A stretch of 64,000 nt of DNA. Origin: Paramecium pentaurelia. Its lineage: Eukaryota; Ciliophora; Oligohymenophorea; Peniculida; Parameciidae. The stretch lies in contig CAJJDO010000006.1 in the NCBI GenBank assembly GCA_905183005.1, forward strand, positions 540,159 through 604,158, read 5' to 3'. Position numbers and translations under genes: made by a program. The notes below the pieces were generated by a model. That model searched no databases and was not told where the DNA came from. It saw nothing but the letters and a program-made list of their open reading frames with translations. Positions 11,923-24,876 of this stretch are shown here, piece after piece (position 1 is the first letter of the stretch; each line of letters opens with the position of its first letter).

Positions 11923-14900
11923 ATGAGCAAGGTTCAATTCATGGATCAATTATTAAGGGATTTCAAAGAAGTTAGCGCTGTACAAAATAAGTCATCTGTG
12001 AATGAGTCTTTTTTAAAGGAAGAAAGCACTGGTGGTCCATAAATAATACTTACTAATAATAAGAATAGATTAAAGTTAAAAGAATACAGCAAAAAATTAA
12101 CACATTACAAATAAGAAATGGTTAATGTATAAAATTAGATTGATTTGGAATATGCAAGATTCAAAGAATCTAAAATATCTATGGCCACAATAATAACAAG
12201 AGAGATTAATAAATTATAAAAACAAGATGAAGATTAAATCAAAGAGATGTTGACTTTTGTAAGAAAGTTAATTGAATTTAATCAAAAGATAACACTTGAA
12301 ATTGAAAATGTTTTTGAAAAGTATTTATGCTCAAATATCATCTAAGTCAATAAACTGTATCTGCTTAAGAAGTAGAGGCTGCTGCTCAAGTGTTCTAAGA
12401 AGTAGAGTAATAAGTACTCTCTTTGAAAGAAAAAAGATTAGATCTTGGATCTATGGACTTTAAGCTATTGTCCATGAATGAATATAATAGAATGATTTTA
12501 TAATTGCAAGAATAGAAAATTAATTCATAAGATTAATAGAATAATCTATTTAAAAATGAATAGAAGATTAATATGATGTTGAGTCAATAATTAGAAGAAA
12601 AAAATTAAATTATATAATAGTTACAAAACAATTCTTCATGGGAATAATGGAGAGATCTTGAATAGTTAATATTTAATTAATTAGAAAGGTTTAGAATTCC
12701 ATAACCAAAATCAAATGGAAATCTATTTAATTATGTATTTGATCAATTAGATTAAATGGTGTATAATCAAGAATGCGAAATTAAAGATTTACAAAATTAA
12801 ATTTTCAAATATTAGAAAGAAATTGATGAAGTAAAATAGGAAAATGAAATTATAGTGAAAGAAAATAAACAGATATAAAATTAAGTAAAATCAAGAATTG
12901 ATGAAAAACATCAAGAAAAACTTCAATTACAAGATGAAATGAAGAATATTTTAAATAATAGTATTGAAATTGAAAAAGAGAATTAAGTATATAATAATCA
13001 ATTACAAATTTATACTCATTAAATTAAATAACTTTAAAAGAGTAATACAAATTTATATAAAGAATTATAAAAATACAAAAATGATGTTGATGAATTAAAT
13101 GATATTAGAATTAAATTAGAAGATTAATGTGAAAAACATTTATCTATTATTGAAAGACTAAATAAATAAAATAATGAATTAGAATCCATTTTATATTAGT
13201 CAAAAAATGATGTAAATGAAGAAATCAAATAATATATTTAATTATCAAAATCTCAATCAAATAGGATTTAACAATTAGAAATTGAATTAAATACTACTTA
13301 ATTATTAAATTCAAAATTATCAGATAAATAAAAAGAATAAGATGAATTATTGAATTAATTAAGAAATTAGGTTTAAGACCTATAAAAATAAATTAGTTTT
13401 TAAGAGAGTGATATTAAGAAATAATAAAAATTAAATGATGCATTATAAAAATAATTAAAAGAAAGTTATGAACTTAGTAATACTTAAAATTCAGATTTAA
13501 AAGAAATAGATGAAGATATTAAATATTAAATTAAATATAATGAGATATAAAAAGAATATAAAGAATATAAAGTATAAACAGAAAATAGATTAAAAAAAGT
13601 AATATCATAATCTTAAGAATTATAATAAAAGGTTTAAGTGTAAGAGTAGGAAAAATTGTTAGAGAGTCATAAAATGATAGAAAAAGAAACAACTTTAAAG
13701 AGTGAGAATCAAATTTTAAATTAAAAAATTAATATGTTATAAGAATAACTTAAATAATAAGAAATAAATAATTTAAATGAAATTAAAGTTACTAAATTAG
13801 CATTAGATTAAACATAAGTATAATATCAATAACAATCTTAATTATTTGATAAATTAAAACTTTAAGCATCATAATTAGAATAAGTAATTTATTAATAAAT
13901 TTTAGGCTGTTTTATAAAAAGAAGCCTTGATTTAAGAACTTTAATAAGAATTAGACAGCAATTCTGCTTAATATGAATAATAAGTAAATGAAGTTTAATT
14001 AGAATATAATTCTATTATTGAAGTATATTATTTTATATAAATATAGGAAAAATAATCATAAATTTAATAACTTTAATCAACAATTTCAAATTAAAAACAT
14101 GAAATTATGCTTTTACAAAGATCTATTGATTAATTAGAATTTTAGAAATAATAAGATTTATTATAATACAAAATTGAAAATGATAAAAAATCTCTTTAAT
14201 TTGCTAAAGAATTAGAATAGGTTAAAGATGTTTTAAATTCTTCTGTGAATTTTTAGTAAATAAAAGAAAGTGAAAAATCTTTTTAGAAAAAAATGCAATA
14301 AGTTTAGGAATCATCTAATAAATCTATTGTTCAAACATAATAAAAATATGAATAAATTATTTAAGACTTAGTTTAATAATATGATAAATAGATAAATTAT
14401 CTACAAGATTAATTAAATCTTTAAAATAGATTAGATTATTAATAAACTCGTAATAGTTAAAAACCTCCAAGAGCTTAGCATAAGAGTCCTAATTGTTATA
14501 CAAACTCTCCAGCTTCTTCCATTTAATAAAGTTTTTATAGAGAAGTGGCTAAATTCTCTAAAGATTTAGATGATTCTTAAGAGTCAAATACTTAAAAAAG
14601 ACCAACAGGAATTATTAAAAAAAACAAACATATTTTTATTGAAGATGATAATAATACAAGTTAGGAATAAGCTTCTTCTGTTTAAAACTATAGCAGTTCT
14701 GGAAGATTATAAATAACTGATCATGCTGTTCAAACAGATTAATAAAACGAAGATATCTTCCCTCCTTTTGATCATAGAATTTGTTTAAGGTGTAAAAAAA
14801 ATGATATGATTGCTCCAAACTTTTGTAAATTTAAAGAAGTAAATTAGTTTACAGATCTAAGCAATGTAATTTATATTTAATATAAATATAGAGTTAAGGT

Positions 14901-15176
14901 AGTGCAAGTAGATTAAAATCTTCTAGAGTTTTAAAAGAACATATATATGGAAGTAATTTAAGTTGGAGATAAAGGGAAACAAATTCAATCACAAAGTCTA
15001 ACTATTTTTCTATAGGAGAAAAGACTTCTTAAGGAGTCAATACAATTTTAAGTTTAGTTAATATTGAAAGTGCTCAATTTAAAAGAAGTTCGAGTTAAAG
15101 AAGAAATAAAAGGAACTCAGAAAGTTTGTCAATCTCGTTTAGTTCTAAAATGGATACAAACAGAAGTAATTAATGA
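11923..15176 (+). CDS. Long coiled-coil protein with C-terminal Cys motif
   Basis: About 1,061 residues after three introns (22, 24 and 22 nt near 13887, 14021 and 14856), giving an exact reading frame. Residues about 30-820 are almost continuous coiled coil, with very high Q, K, E, N and L. The last about 220 residues are S/T/P-rich and hold a CLRCKKNDMIAPNFCKF segment, a CxxC with a further Cys that could bind zinc. No known family was recognised; the shape fits a structural protein of basal bodies, axoneme or cortex, which is an inference. It ends with a TAA (Q) codon directly before TGA and is divergent from the DUF4378-like gene. Confidence 0.75.
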
Positions 15177-15329
15177 TTGTAATTAAATCAATTTATATAA
15201 AAATCTTAAATTTTATTTATGGTAATCTATTGTTTAATTAATTAATTTAATTGTTTTGATTTAATACTTTTGTATATTTATTCAATAATCAACAGATTAT
15301 ATAAACATTAATAATATGAATAAAGAAAT

Positions 15330-16129
15330 TCATTTTTTAGTAAATTAATCCCATATTCCCTTAATACCACTTTTTATATTGTTTAAACTATCTTTAAGTT
15401 TCTCTTCTTTATTTGCAAATGATTAAACATTTTGTTATCTTTTTATTTCATTTTCCATTTATGATCTCTGTCTTTCTTCATAGAATTTACCTGCCATTTC
15501 AGCCAGATTCATAAATGTATGAACTCTATTAAATTTAGGATCATCTTTTGTGGCTTATCGAAATGCCTAAGAGAACTATGTGAATTGTCCATTTTAAAAC
15601 ATATTCATAAATTATTAAGCTTATCTTTACATTTCTTCCATTTATTATTTGGAAAATTATTAGGAATTACTGTTGCCTTCTATAAATATTAATAATTACT
15701 TCTATATGTATATTATTGATAAAACCCATTTGGACCTTACTTTCTTATAAATTCTTCATAATTTTATTGTTGTCCATGTTCCTAGTTTGCTCGAAAATTA
15801 GTTTCATTATTAATATTAGTATAGGATCTTGCTGAATCATATTATTATTTTTTATGTTTATCAGATAGAACCTAATTATATATTAAATTAAGTACATCCC
15901 AGGCTTCATTGATTTATTTAAACTTCTCTTCATTTCCTTTATTAATGTCAGGATGATATTATTTTGCTAATTTATAATATTCTTATTTTATTTTTTGTTC
16001 CTGATCTGTAGGTGAACAATTTAATATTTTGTAGTAATCCTTATTAACATCAAATTATGGAGGTTAAAAGAAACAAAAACGAGGTGTTGGATGAAATACA
16101 ACTTTCCAGATTCTTCGATTAAAAATCAT
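15330..16129 (-). CDS. DnaJ (Hsp40) domain protein, possibly mitochondrial
   Basis: About 251 residues after two introns (24 and 20 nt). Residues about 1-30 are basic and aromatic without acidic residues (MIFNRRIWKVVFHPTPRF), resembling a mitochondrial presequence. A J domain follows at about 36-100: DYYKILNCSP, KQEYYKLAKQYHPDINKG with the HPD loop, and FKQINEAWDVLSDKHKKQQYD. J proteins stimulate Hsp70 ATPase through HPD. There is no zinc-finger or typical C-terminal substrate domain, so it is a type III J protein. The C-terminal half is Q-rich and helical. Its ATG is only 10 bp from the next gene's ATG on the opposite strand. Confidence 0.88.
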
Positions 16130-16139
16130 AAATAATTTA
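16130..16139. promoter_or_regulatory. 10-bp gap between divergent start codons
   Basis: The DnaJ gene ATG (16129, minus) and the next ATG (16140, plus) are separated by 10 bases. If both starts are correct, each 5' leader lies inside the other gene. Confidence 0.35.
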
Positions 16140-17556
16140 ATGAAAAGATTAACACTTAGAAGAAGAGAGCCAACTTAAACTACTAGTTGTGTATTAATTG
16201 GACAAATTTTAGTTTAGTGATCTTAAAACTGAATAAGATGAACCAAAATAAAAAGATGAGAGACTTAAAAATTGGAATATTATGTTTGGCAATTTCTTAG
16301 GTGAAGGACTTGTTAGATAAAAGAAAAGAAATAAACATATAGATCCTGCTTTTTTGAGAGAAGCTCCAATGTTTTGTGGAAACAATGTTTACTACAGTCC
16401 TTCAGTAAGGGACAATTTTGAAAAATTTATCAAAGGTGAAATATCAGCTTGTGAGTTTTTAACACGTAAAAATTAATCAGAATTGCTTGATAGACAAAGA
16501 CCTAATTCTCCAAAAAAATTTAAATTATTTAGAGTTGAATAAGATAACAATTCTAGAAATGAACATCCAAAATAAAAAGGATTTCTTAAATTACTGAAAG
16601 ACAAATCAGATGAAATCTCTAAAAAATCAAGGATTGAATCTAGATTTGCTGTTTTAAGAAATTTAATTGAACATAAGATTAAATTAAAGGAAGAGGAAGA
16701 TATCATAAAAAGAAGTAGAGAATTAAAAAATGTTGGTGTTATTAAATAAATGTATGATATTAGTGATGAATATATAAAATTAATATCAAGAAGATATATG
16801 GAAAAAAAATCAATTCCAATAATATAGAAGAATATTATTAATGGAAATCAACTTAAATTGATCTAACACTAAAATCCATATTAAACTTTAAAAACAGCTA
16901 CTTATGAAAATGAAAGTAAAAATAAGTATGATCCTCCTACTTAAACTTCAGCTATCAAATTTTAAATTAATTAAAAAGCCAAAGAATATATAGATGAATT
17001 GTAAACAAGAGATTTCATTTAAAATGAAAAAGCTAAAAAGAAAATATTCTTAAATTCTTAATATAAAAATATTGTACATTAACAATCATAATCCTTACAT
17101 AGTCTTAGGAATGTTAAATAAATAGTTCCATTTATTAAATAAAATTACTTAAAAAATTAATACATAAATAATGATTTAGAATTGATTAAATATATAACTG
17201 ATTTTCATGTTGAAGATCCTTTTCATGATAAAGAAATTTAATCGAAAGTGAAAAAGTCTTTGCTTATTTCTGCAGGGATTGTACCACACAATTAAATTTC
17301 TAAAATACCTTAGAAATTTCATAAACAATCTTATTTGAATCTAAAAGATGAAATATCATAAAAATCTTCAAGATCTATGGATGATTCTTTAAACTCAATG
17401 TATGAATTTAATGTTGATTCATTATATAATTAAAGCATAACATTACAAAATAAATTATTGGAAAAATAACCTGAAGGATTTAGTAGAACTATAAGATCAA
17501 TTTAGAAGAATGAAACTCTAAAGACGTAAAATAAAAATATTAATCTTTTTTAGTGA
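16140..17556 (+). CDS. Unknown protein, about 464 residues
   Basis: One intron of 22 nt near 16188-16209 is needed; exons then sum to an exact frame ending TAG-TGA. The N-terminus is very basic (MKRLTLRRREP). A conserved-looking segment follows, with NWNIMFGNFLGEGLVRQKK, APMFCGNNVYYSPSVRDNFEKF and KGEISACEFLTRKN. The middle is K/E/R-rich and helical (LRNLIEHKIKLKEEED). The remainder is low-complexity S/K/N-rich with VPFIKQNYLKN-like patches. No transmembrane segment and no catalytic motif were recognised. The gene is divergent from DnaJ. Confidence 0.6.
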
Positions 17557-17785
17557 AATTATTTAAAAAAATGTATAGAAATTATAGGGTCTCAAAACAC
17601 TAAAAATTGGTGAATGAGTATCTTGATTAAACTGAATAAATATTCTTATACATATATTTATTATGTTAAATATTATATAAATATTTTCTATTCATTTATT
17701 CATAAAGAACTAAAATCTTTTAGTATCTGCATCTCTTCTTTCAATTAATCAATATATAAAATAATTATTTTCAAGAATTATAATT

Positions 17786-19620
17786 ATGAATTTGTCAGAA
17801 GAATCAACTATAACAGTGGAAAATAGAAGACCACGCAATAAAACTGAAACAAAATTCAAGTCTTAAAGCCCATAAATAAAACCATAATTCACTTAATCAT
17901 AATTACAACATAAAAAGAGCAAAACAAAAGAAAGAGTATAATAAAAACAAGAGCTACTACCTAATGTGACTAGAAAATTAAATCCTAAATCAACTAGTTT
18001 TTCTAAAAAAAGAAATCAATTCAAACCAACTCCTTAAGAGTTTTGTTTAAAAGTAAATAAATAAGTTTAATTCAAATAGTATTATGTTGGATGGGGTAAT
18101 AATGAGGCTTTAGTAAAACGAGTTATGTCTAAAAGGACATAATGGAAAGAAACCACTGACTCTAGTTCGATGTTTGTTAATTTTAAGTGGCAATAAAGTG
18201 AAAGAGGTTACAGATATGAAAGATTGATAGTAAGTTAAAATTACAAATAACTTGTTAATCACTTTGAACATCATAGAGAAATTTCAAATAAATCATATCT
18301 AATTAAGAATCTGTCTTAATATTGCGAAGTAAAAATAAGTATATTTTTAGAAGCATAAATTGAATGTATTTGATTATACTCCATTAACATTTGTAATTGA
18401 TTTTAGTGATGAGAATTGTGATTATAATATTACACAATTCCTTAAGACTTATGAGTAATTTGCCCCTAAAAAACCATTAGCCAAATAGATGCTTGATGTT
18501 AAAAGAAGATTGAGAGGGAATTTCAGTAATTCTTATTAAAGGGATTCAAGTTCTTAGTTTCAAAAAATTCAAATGAATAATACATTTCTATCAGAAGATT
18601 CAACCTATATGTGGTTATTAAAGCCTACATTTTTAAATAGAGGAAGAGGAATTTAAATATTTGATAATTTAGAAACTTTAGTAAAATTGGTATCAGATTT
18701 TTAAGAAGGGTTAAAAGAAAAGACTTTGAATTAAAAGGATGAATCTTCTGGGGAAGAAGATCCACCAAAGTAAGTTTAAAGTGCATAAGGGACTAAAAAA
18801 GATCCTAATTAATATATAAGATAATAACCATCAGGACCTTGTATTATAAAATCTCAATCATTTGTTATTCAAAAATATATCGAAAGACCAGCTTTGATTA
18901 ATAAAAGAAAATTTGATATAAGAGTTTGGGGATTAGTGACTTAAGAGTTGGATGCATATTTCTTTTAAGAAGGATACATTCGAACATCCTCTGAAGATTT
19001 CACCTATAATATTGAGAATACTTTTGTTCATTTAACAAATAATGCAATTTAAAAATATTCAAAAAATTATGGAGAATTTGAAGATGGTAATTAATTATCA
19101 TTTAAAAACTATTAAGAATATTTGAAATCATAAAATATAGTATGTAATGTTGAAGATGTAAAAATAATAAATTAAATTTTAAGCTTATAAATAAAATGAA
19201 AGAAAGAATATGGATGGTCTTTAATTCTGTTCGTAGCAAGATAAATTTTGAAGACAGAAAATATTGTTTTGAGATTTTTGGATTTGATTTTATTTTAGAT
19301 GCAGATTAAGAAGTGTGGTTAATAGAAGTTAATACAAATCCATGTATAGAAGAATCAAGTCCATTATTAAAAATGTATATTCCAAGAATGTTAGATGATG
19401 CATTCAAATTAACACTTGATATTTTATTCCCTCCATAATAGTAGCCACATAAATAATCATTACCATCAATTTGTAATTATCAATTCTAATTTAAGATTAA
19501 CTTCCTTAAATCAAAGAAGAAACACATTCTGACTTTCCAGTTATTGGATATCCTAATGATGAGAATATGTGGATGTTATTAGGCTCTTTAAATGATAGAA
19601 AAGTAAAAAAAAAAAAATGA
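17786..19620 (+). CDS. Tubulin-tyrosine ligase-like (TTLL) enzyme
   Basis: About 587 residues with three introns (22, 26 and 23 nt; two end AAG). The TTL domain spans about 90-540. It shows WGNNEALVKRVMSKRTQWK early, then the ATP-grasp motifs LLKPTFLNRGRGI, VIQKYIERPALINKRKFDIR with VWGLV, HLTNNAIQKYSKNYG, and FEIFGFDFILDADQEVWLIE followed by VNTNPCIE. These are the residues that bind ATP/Mg and the tubulin tail. TTLLs add glutamate or glycine side chains (or tyrosine) to tubulin in cilia; which activity applies cannot be decided. The closest look is the TTLL3/8/10 group. An acidic Q/S-rich insertion of about 50 residues sits between the two ATP-grasp halves. It ends in poly-lysine. Confidence 0.9.
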
Positions 19621-19652
19621 TTAATTATACTAATTAAATTATTTAGATTTCT

Positions 19653-20232
19653 ATGTTCAATCCTACAAATTCTAAAGACAAGCCCTTATGTATGGAATTT
19701 TAGAAAGATATTTGCATGAAACTTCAATGCCCTTTAGAACATAAATATTGGCCATGTCCTGATTATGACAAAGGATTTTGTTATTTGGGTTCTTAATGTG
19801 ATAAGTTAAAATTGTATCAAAACTTTTAGAAAACACATAGTAAGGAAATTATGCATGGATTATGTATATGGATTTTGTAAGGATGGACCTGAATGTAAAA
19901 TGCAACATGTCAAATTATTCGACTTGAATGATAGAACATAAGAACTCAAATTTACAGAAAAATTTTATTCAAAATTAAAATAAGAATAAGCTACATTCAA
20001 ATAAAGTGAAATAAATGTTAAACCAGTTATATGTAAATCTTGTTAGGAAGTTGGACATAAATCAAATGTCTGTAAGAAAACTTTAAGATTAAGTCCAACA
20101 AGAAAAATCTTATGTGGTATTTGTGAAACTGAACATACTATCTTTGAATAGGGGAAAAAATAAGATTGTTAATATAAAATCCCATTGTCATAACAATAAT
20201 AATAATTTTAATAACAATTTTCATAATAATGA
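19653..20232 (+). CDS. CPSF30/YTH1-like CCCH zinc-finger protein
   Basis: About 184 residues after one 25-nt intron near 19804-19828. Tandem CCCH fingers are visible: CMEFQKDICMKLQCPLEH, then CPDYDKGFCYLGSQCDKKH (the CX5CX3H is restored exactly by the intron), then CMDYVYGFCKDGPECKMQH. A CCHC zinc knuckle follows (CKSCQEVGHKSNVC). This order matches the cleavage and polyadenylation factor CPSF30 (CPSF4/Yth1), which recognises the AAUAAA signal. The first finger or two of the usual five are missing or not recognisable, so the protein is short. The C-terminus is glutamine-rich and ends CAA-type Q codons then TGA. The start is 32 bp after the TTLL stop, on the same strand. Confidence 0.82.
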
Positions 20233-20974
20233 GAGGTTTTATACATATTTATTTTTAAAATTAAAACAACCACCCTTAGCTATTTTATGTTTTTTTATTA
20301 TTGAATTATTGGAAATTTTCTTTATTTTTCAAACTAAAATATTATTAGATCATTATCATATTTAATACTTCTGGCATTTCTATATTTCTTTGATATTATT
20401 AATAGATTAAATAAATTTATTATATTTTATGTTCTAAAAATACTTTTTAATTCATTGTAATAATTATTCAATCTTACTCATTTATCTCTTCTTGATTATC
20501 AAAAATACTATTACAAGTTTGAAATTTGTTTTTGAATTTATTCTAATTATATCAATTAATTTATATTGTAATTATATTAATATATTTTAAGCATAATCTA
20601 TAAGAGTTGCTACTAAATTTATTTTTATTTTCTTCCTATTGATAAAAATAATTTCATTATAATAATTATGTTTTTAAGTAAGAAGACATTTTGAATTTCC
20701 TAAATATTTAGAATTCTATCTATTTTATTCAAAAATTTATGTTTAATTATAAAATTATTAATTAATATGCAAATATCTAATATTCAACTAACTACCTTCT
20801 CTTTTATTTCTTCTTTTACATCAAATATATATATTTTTTTTTTTTAAGAATACATATAAATTAAACATTAAACAATTTGAATTCTAATTTATGATAAAAA
20901 ATGGAAATTTATATTTTTATAAATTATAATGTTAATATTAGATTGAAAGTAAATTATGAAAATATGATATTTAT
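20233..20974. other. AT-rich spacer, no gene seen
   Basis: A 742-bp stretch of highly biased A/T with long T and A runs between the ends of two convergent genes. The longest open frames look like shadows. No RNA gene was recognised. Confidence 0.5.
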
Positions 20975-22520
20975 TCATCTTTTTTTATTAGAAAATTTGA
21001 ATATTTTGTCTGGAGTACATTCAAGTTCTATAGATTCATCATCTTTTGGACTCATTCTACTTTAAAGTTCATCTGCATATATGTTAGATTCCTAATTATT
21101 TTAATTAATACTTAATCTCCATTGGCTGATTATGGAATGGACATTTTAAATTATTAAGATATAATCTATCGTTTTATCAATTTTGGCCTTTTTTCAATGT
21201 TATTAATAGATAAGTTTTTTTTACCTTCTGAAATTTCTAAATAATTTTTATTTATCATCTTAGGAAAAAAGGCATTCATGAACAATTAAGATCTCTAAAA
21301 AAATGCATCTTTTTCTTCTTAAAATTCACTAATTATTTCATTAAATGAACTAATTAAACTTCTTGCACTATCACCACCTTTTCTCCAATAATGTTTTTTT
21401 TAGATTTAATCAAATGAAAGACTTAAAGATTCATCTCCAGTTTCAAATTTATATTTTAATTCTTATATTAAACGATTGGTTATTTTAATGGTCAAGAAAT
21501 ATTCAATAAGCTTAACTTATAATTAAACATTAGTTTCTAAGAGATCAAAAAGATTTTCTTTGAGTAATTCATATAAATCATTGATTCCTTCAAAATCAGA
21601 AACTAATTTAAAAATTGCAATAGAGATTCTTATTAATATTTTAATACCTTTCATTAAGAACATATTCCAAACTTAAATCAACTTATAAATATAAATATTA
21701 TATTACTAATTATTAAGGTAGATCATAGCCAAAAATCACTAAAAACCATCTAGTTGTTATAATACCAACATCTATTTTGTTTTATAACTAAATAAATAAA
21801 GAGAATTACAAATTCATTAGATAGAGATGGAACATAATTTCTTAAAAATACTGCAACAGTAAAATTCAAAAATTTAAGTTCATTAAATTAATCTTAGAAT
21901 ATTGTTGAGTATTTCATTTTCTTCAAAATATAATACATAATCCAAAAAGTTTATTGTTCATTAAGACCATTAATTAAGAAACAACCTGCAATTTAATTAA
22001 ATCCTTAAATGTAACCAATTTATTCTTGTATTTCAGATAATGCAATTAGAATTCTTTATAATCTTTATCGATTATGAATTTATTTAAAGTATTAATGTTA
22101 TGAGAATGTACGATCAATATCTTTTTATATATTAGATGCTTCTATTGATTGTTAACATGAGTAATATTTATATTGATGTGAATATTATAAGTTTAACCTT
22201 TTAAAATCAATCACAGAATCCCAAAATATAAATTATACACATTTTTGATCAATGCTAAATTAAGAGATTAATCTATGATCCAATGGCTTACATAATCTTT
22301 CAAATATAATCTTCTTAAAATAAATTCTCCAATGTCTGATCTTAAAGACTTTTGAAGAAAGTTATAGATTAATAAGACTCAAAGTATCAAGAAAGCATGT
22401 TAAATATTTAAAATGTTTCTAATCCAAGATAACATCAATAAGAGAAGTTCCAAAGTTAATTTCATCTCTATCGTCTAAGATTTTAGGATTTAAATTGGAA
22501 GATGTATATTTTTTATTCAT
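20975..22520 (-). CDS. TBC-domain Rab GTPase-activating protein
   Basis: About 470-490 residues; several micro-introns are present but not all placed (one of 20 nt near 21090). Catalytic TBC motifs are visible: FWDSVIDFKRL, DIDRTFSQH with the arginine finger (IxxDxxR), and YIQGFNQIAGCFLI with the glutamine finger (YxQG). The C-terminal half includes FLMKGIKILIRISIAIFKLV. TBC proteins stimulate GTP hydrolysis by Rab GTPases in vesicle traffic; the target Rab is unknown. Both catalytic residues are present, so it should be active. Its ATG overlaps the TGA of the upstream LRR gene. Confidence 0.85.
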
Positions 22521-24876
22521 TATTTTTATTAAATATTTTAAGACAATTACTTAGTTTTCCTTCTACTAGTAATGGATTCTTTTCCTTACATGGCCTTTAT
22601 CCTTTCTTCCAATTGTTTTTTTTCCATTTCTGCTCTTTAAAGTGCTCTTTCTTCTGCTCTATTTAATTGTCTTAACATTTCTAATCTAGAATCACTTTGA
22701 CCTTTCCGAACATGTCTTTAATCTTTTAAACCTCTAATTTCTTTTTCTAAACGAGTAATTACTTAATGACATTCAGACATTTTCTTTTAATAATCATTTA
22801 TTTCATCATCCATTTTAATTAAATACATATTTGATTCATTATCAAATTTAATTTTATCAATATCCATTTATCTTGATTATTATTAAATTTATTATAATCT
22901 AGTATCCATATCAGTAGTTTTTTATATTTATTCTATTTTAACTTTATTTTTTTCTTCAATTGTTTTTTCTAATGTTTAAAGTGATCTTGCTTTTTTTTAT
23001 TAATTTTCATTTTAATCTTTTTCTAATGATGGTTTCATTTAAATAATATTATTAAGTTTAACAATTTCTCTTTTATACATAGGTACTCTATCAAGTTCAT
23101 ATTTCAATCTATTGGTTTCAATAACTTTATTTATTTAATCAATATATTTATAACTCAATGGATTTTCACAAATATCTAAATTTAATCTAAGTATTCCATA
23201 ATAATTACATTGATGAATTAATTCGTATAGCTTCACATATGACAATTCCTGAAGAATCATGAAAACCATTATCAGGTAATAATAATGTTGTTAATTAAGT
23301 ACTTTATTTAATCATATTACATAATCCTAATACACATTTATCTGTAAGATTGCATCTTTTCAAATCTAATTTTTCAAAAAATAATCCTTTAAATATACAC
23401 TCTGCTCCTATATCAGTCAATCTATTATCTCTTAATATAAGTGTTTTAAGTGTTCTATTTCTTTCAATACCATTACCTATATAATCTGCTCCTGAAGCAT
23501 TAATACTACATTTAGCCATTGATAAATAAGTTAATGGTATTTTAGATGTTAAAACATGTTCAATTTAATTGAATCCATTTCCAGAAAAATGATTTTCATC
23601 TAAAATCAACTTTTCTAAAAATCGATTTACTGTTAAACTCTAAAATAATTTCAATATTCCTAATGATTTAATTTCACATCCTGCCAAATTTAATTTTTTT
23701 AACATAAAACTACCTTTATCACATATCCTTGATAAATAATCCATTCCATTATTACCTAAAGGATTATAACTTAAATCTAATTCAACTAAATGACAAACTT
23801 AAATATATTAAACCATATAATTGCAAGCTTCTTCATTTAAATCATTATTAGAAACATTCAAATATGACAATGTACTATTTGTTTACAATCCAGATAGAAT
23901 ACATTCAAAACCAGCATTTTATATTGAAGTTCCTCTCAAACCTAGAAATTACAAAGGATGATTGTATTTTAAAATAGTTTCAATTGGTTCACATCCTTTA
24001 ACAGATACTTTATTCCTATTCAAACCATCCTTACTTGATAATTCTATAGATATAATTGAATGTAATGGAACTAATTCATTAAATAAATAAAAAGCCCCAT
24101 CTGCTGTTATATTGTTACTTGATAAGTCTATATGAACTATATTGTTATTGACTTTCAACATCTCTAATAATTCCATTAGACCTTCATCTCCTATAGAATT
24201 TCTTGCTAATCTCAATGTAGAGAAATGATTGTTATAGAGTAACATATCTCTAATTGTTTTGGCACTCTCTAAACCTAATTAATTGTCTTCACAAATGAAT
24301 TATTCATCTATGCATAATTTCTTAAACTTTTCTATAAATAAAACAGCATGTTCTGGTTAATATTCAAGTTCTCTATCTTTACATTTACTATTATATAAAT
24401 CTATTATTTAATCCACATCTAAAGTATGTATAACTGCTGATAAATTCAGTTCTTCTTCTGATATATCACCTTCCTATTCTTCCCTATAATTAAACTATAT
24501 ATTACTTTTGAATATGAATGTTATCAAAACCATACTTTTTAAAGGGTCTTTGGTTCACTTTTTTTCTGAACATCTTTCTTTAAGATTATTAAATTGTTGC
24601 TGTTTTATCTTAATATTCAATAGGCTTCTTCATTGTTATTGCAGTTGAAGGTCTTGTCAATCCAGTCAAAGGTCTTAATGATTAAGCTCTTTGTTGCTAA
24701 AGTTCAAACCATTCTCATACTGAGTGATAATTTGAATAATCTCTCATCATCTTTGATGTAGGTGGCCTTGAAATTATTGCAACCTATTCATTTTCAGGTA
24801 CTTAAGCATCAATCAAAGCCTTCTCTAAATTAAACCAGGCATTAAGAATAGAAACATTTGATTGTGTCCTCTACAT
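22517..24876 (-). CDS. Leucine-rich-repeat protein with coiled-coil tail
   Basis: About 760 residues, including at least two introns of 24 and 22 nt near the 5' end; at least one further intron is needed and not placed. The N-terminal about 200 residues are S/T-rich. The centre has about eight RNI-type repeats, for example STLRLARNSIGDEGLMEL, IVHIDLSSNNITADGA, TLKTLILRDNRLTDIGAEC and KLDLKRCNLTDK. The C-terminal about 200 residues are coiled coil (RLEKEIRGLKDQ, RLEMLRQLNRAEERAL). LRR plus coiled coil suggests a ciliary or cytoskeletal scaffold such as a DRC-like protein, but the family is not identified. Its TGA overlaps the ATG of the downstream TBC gene. Confidence 0.75.
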
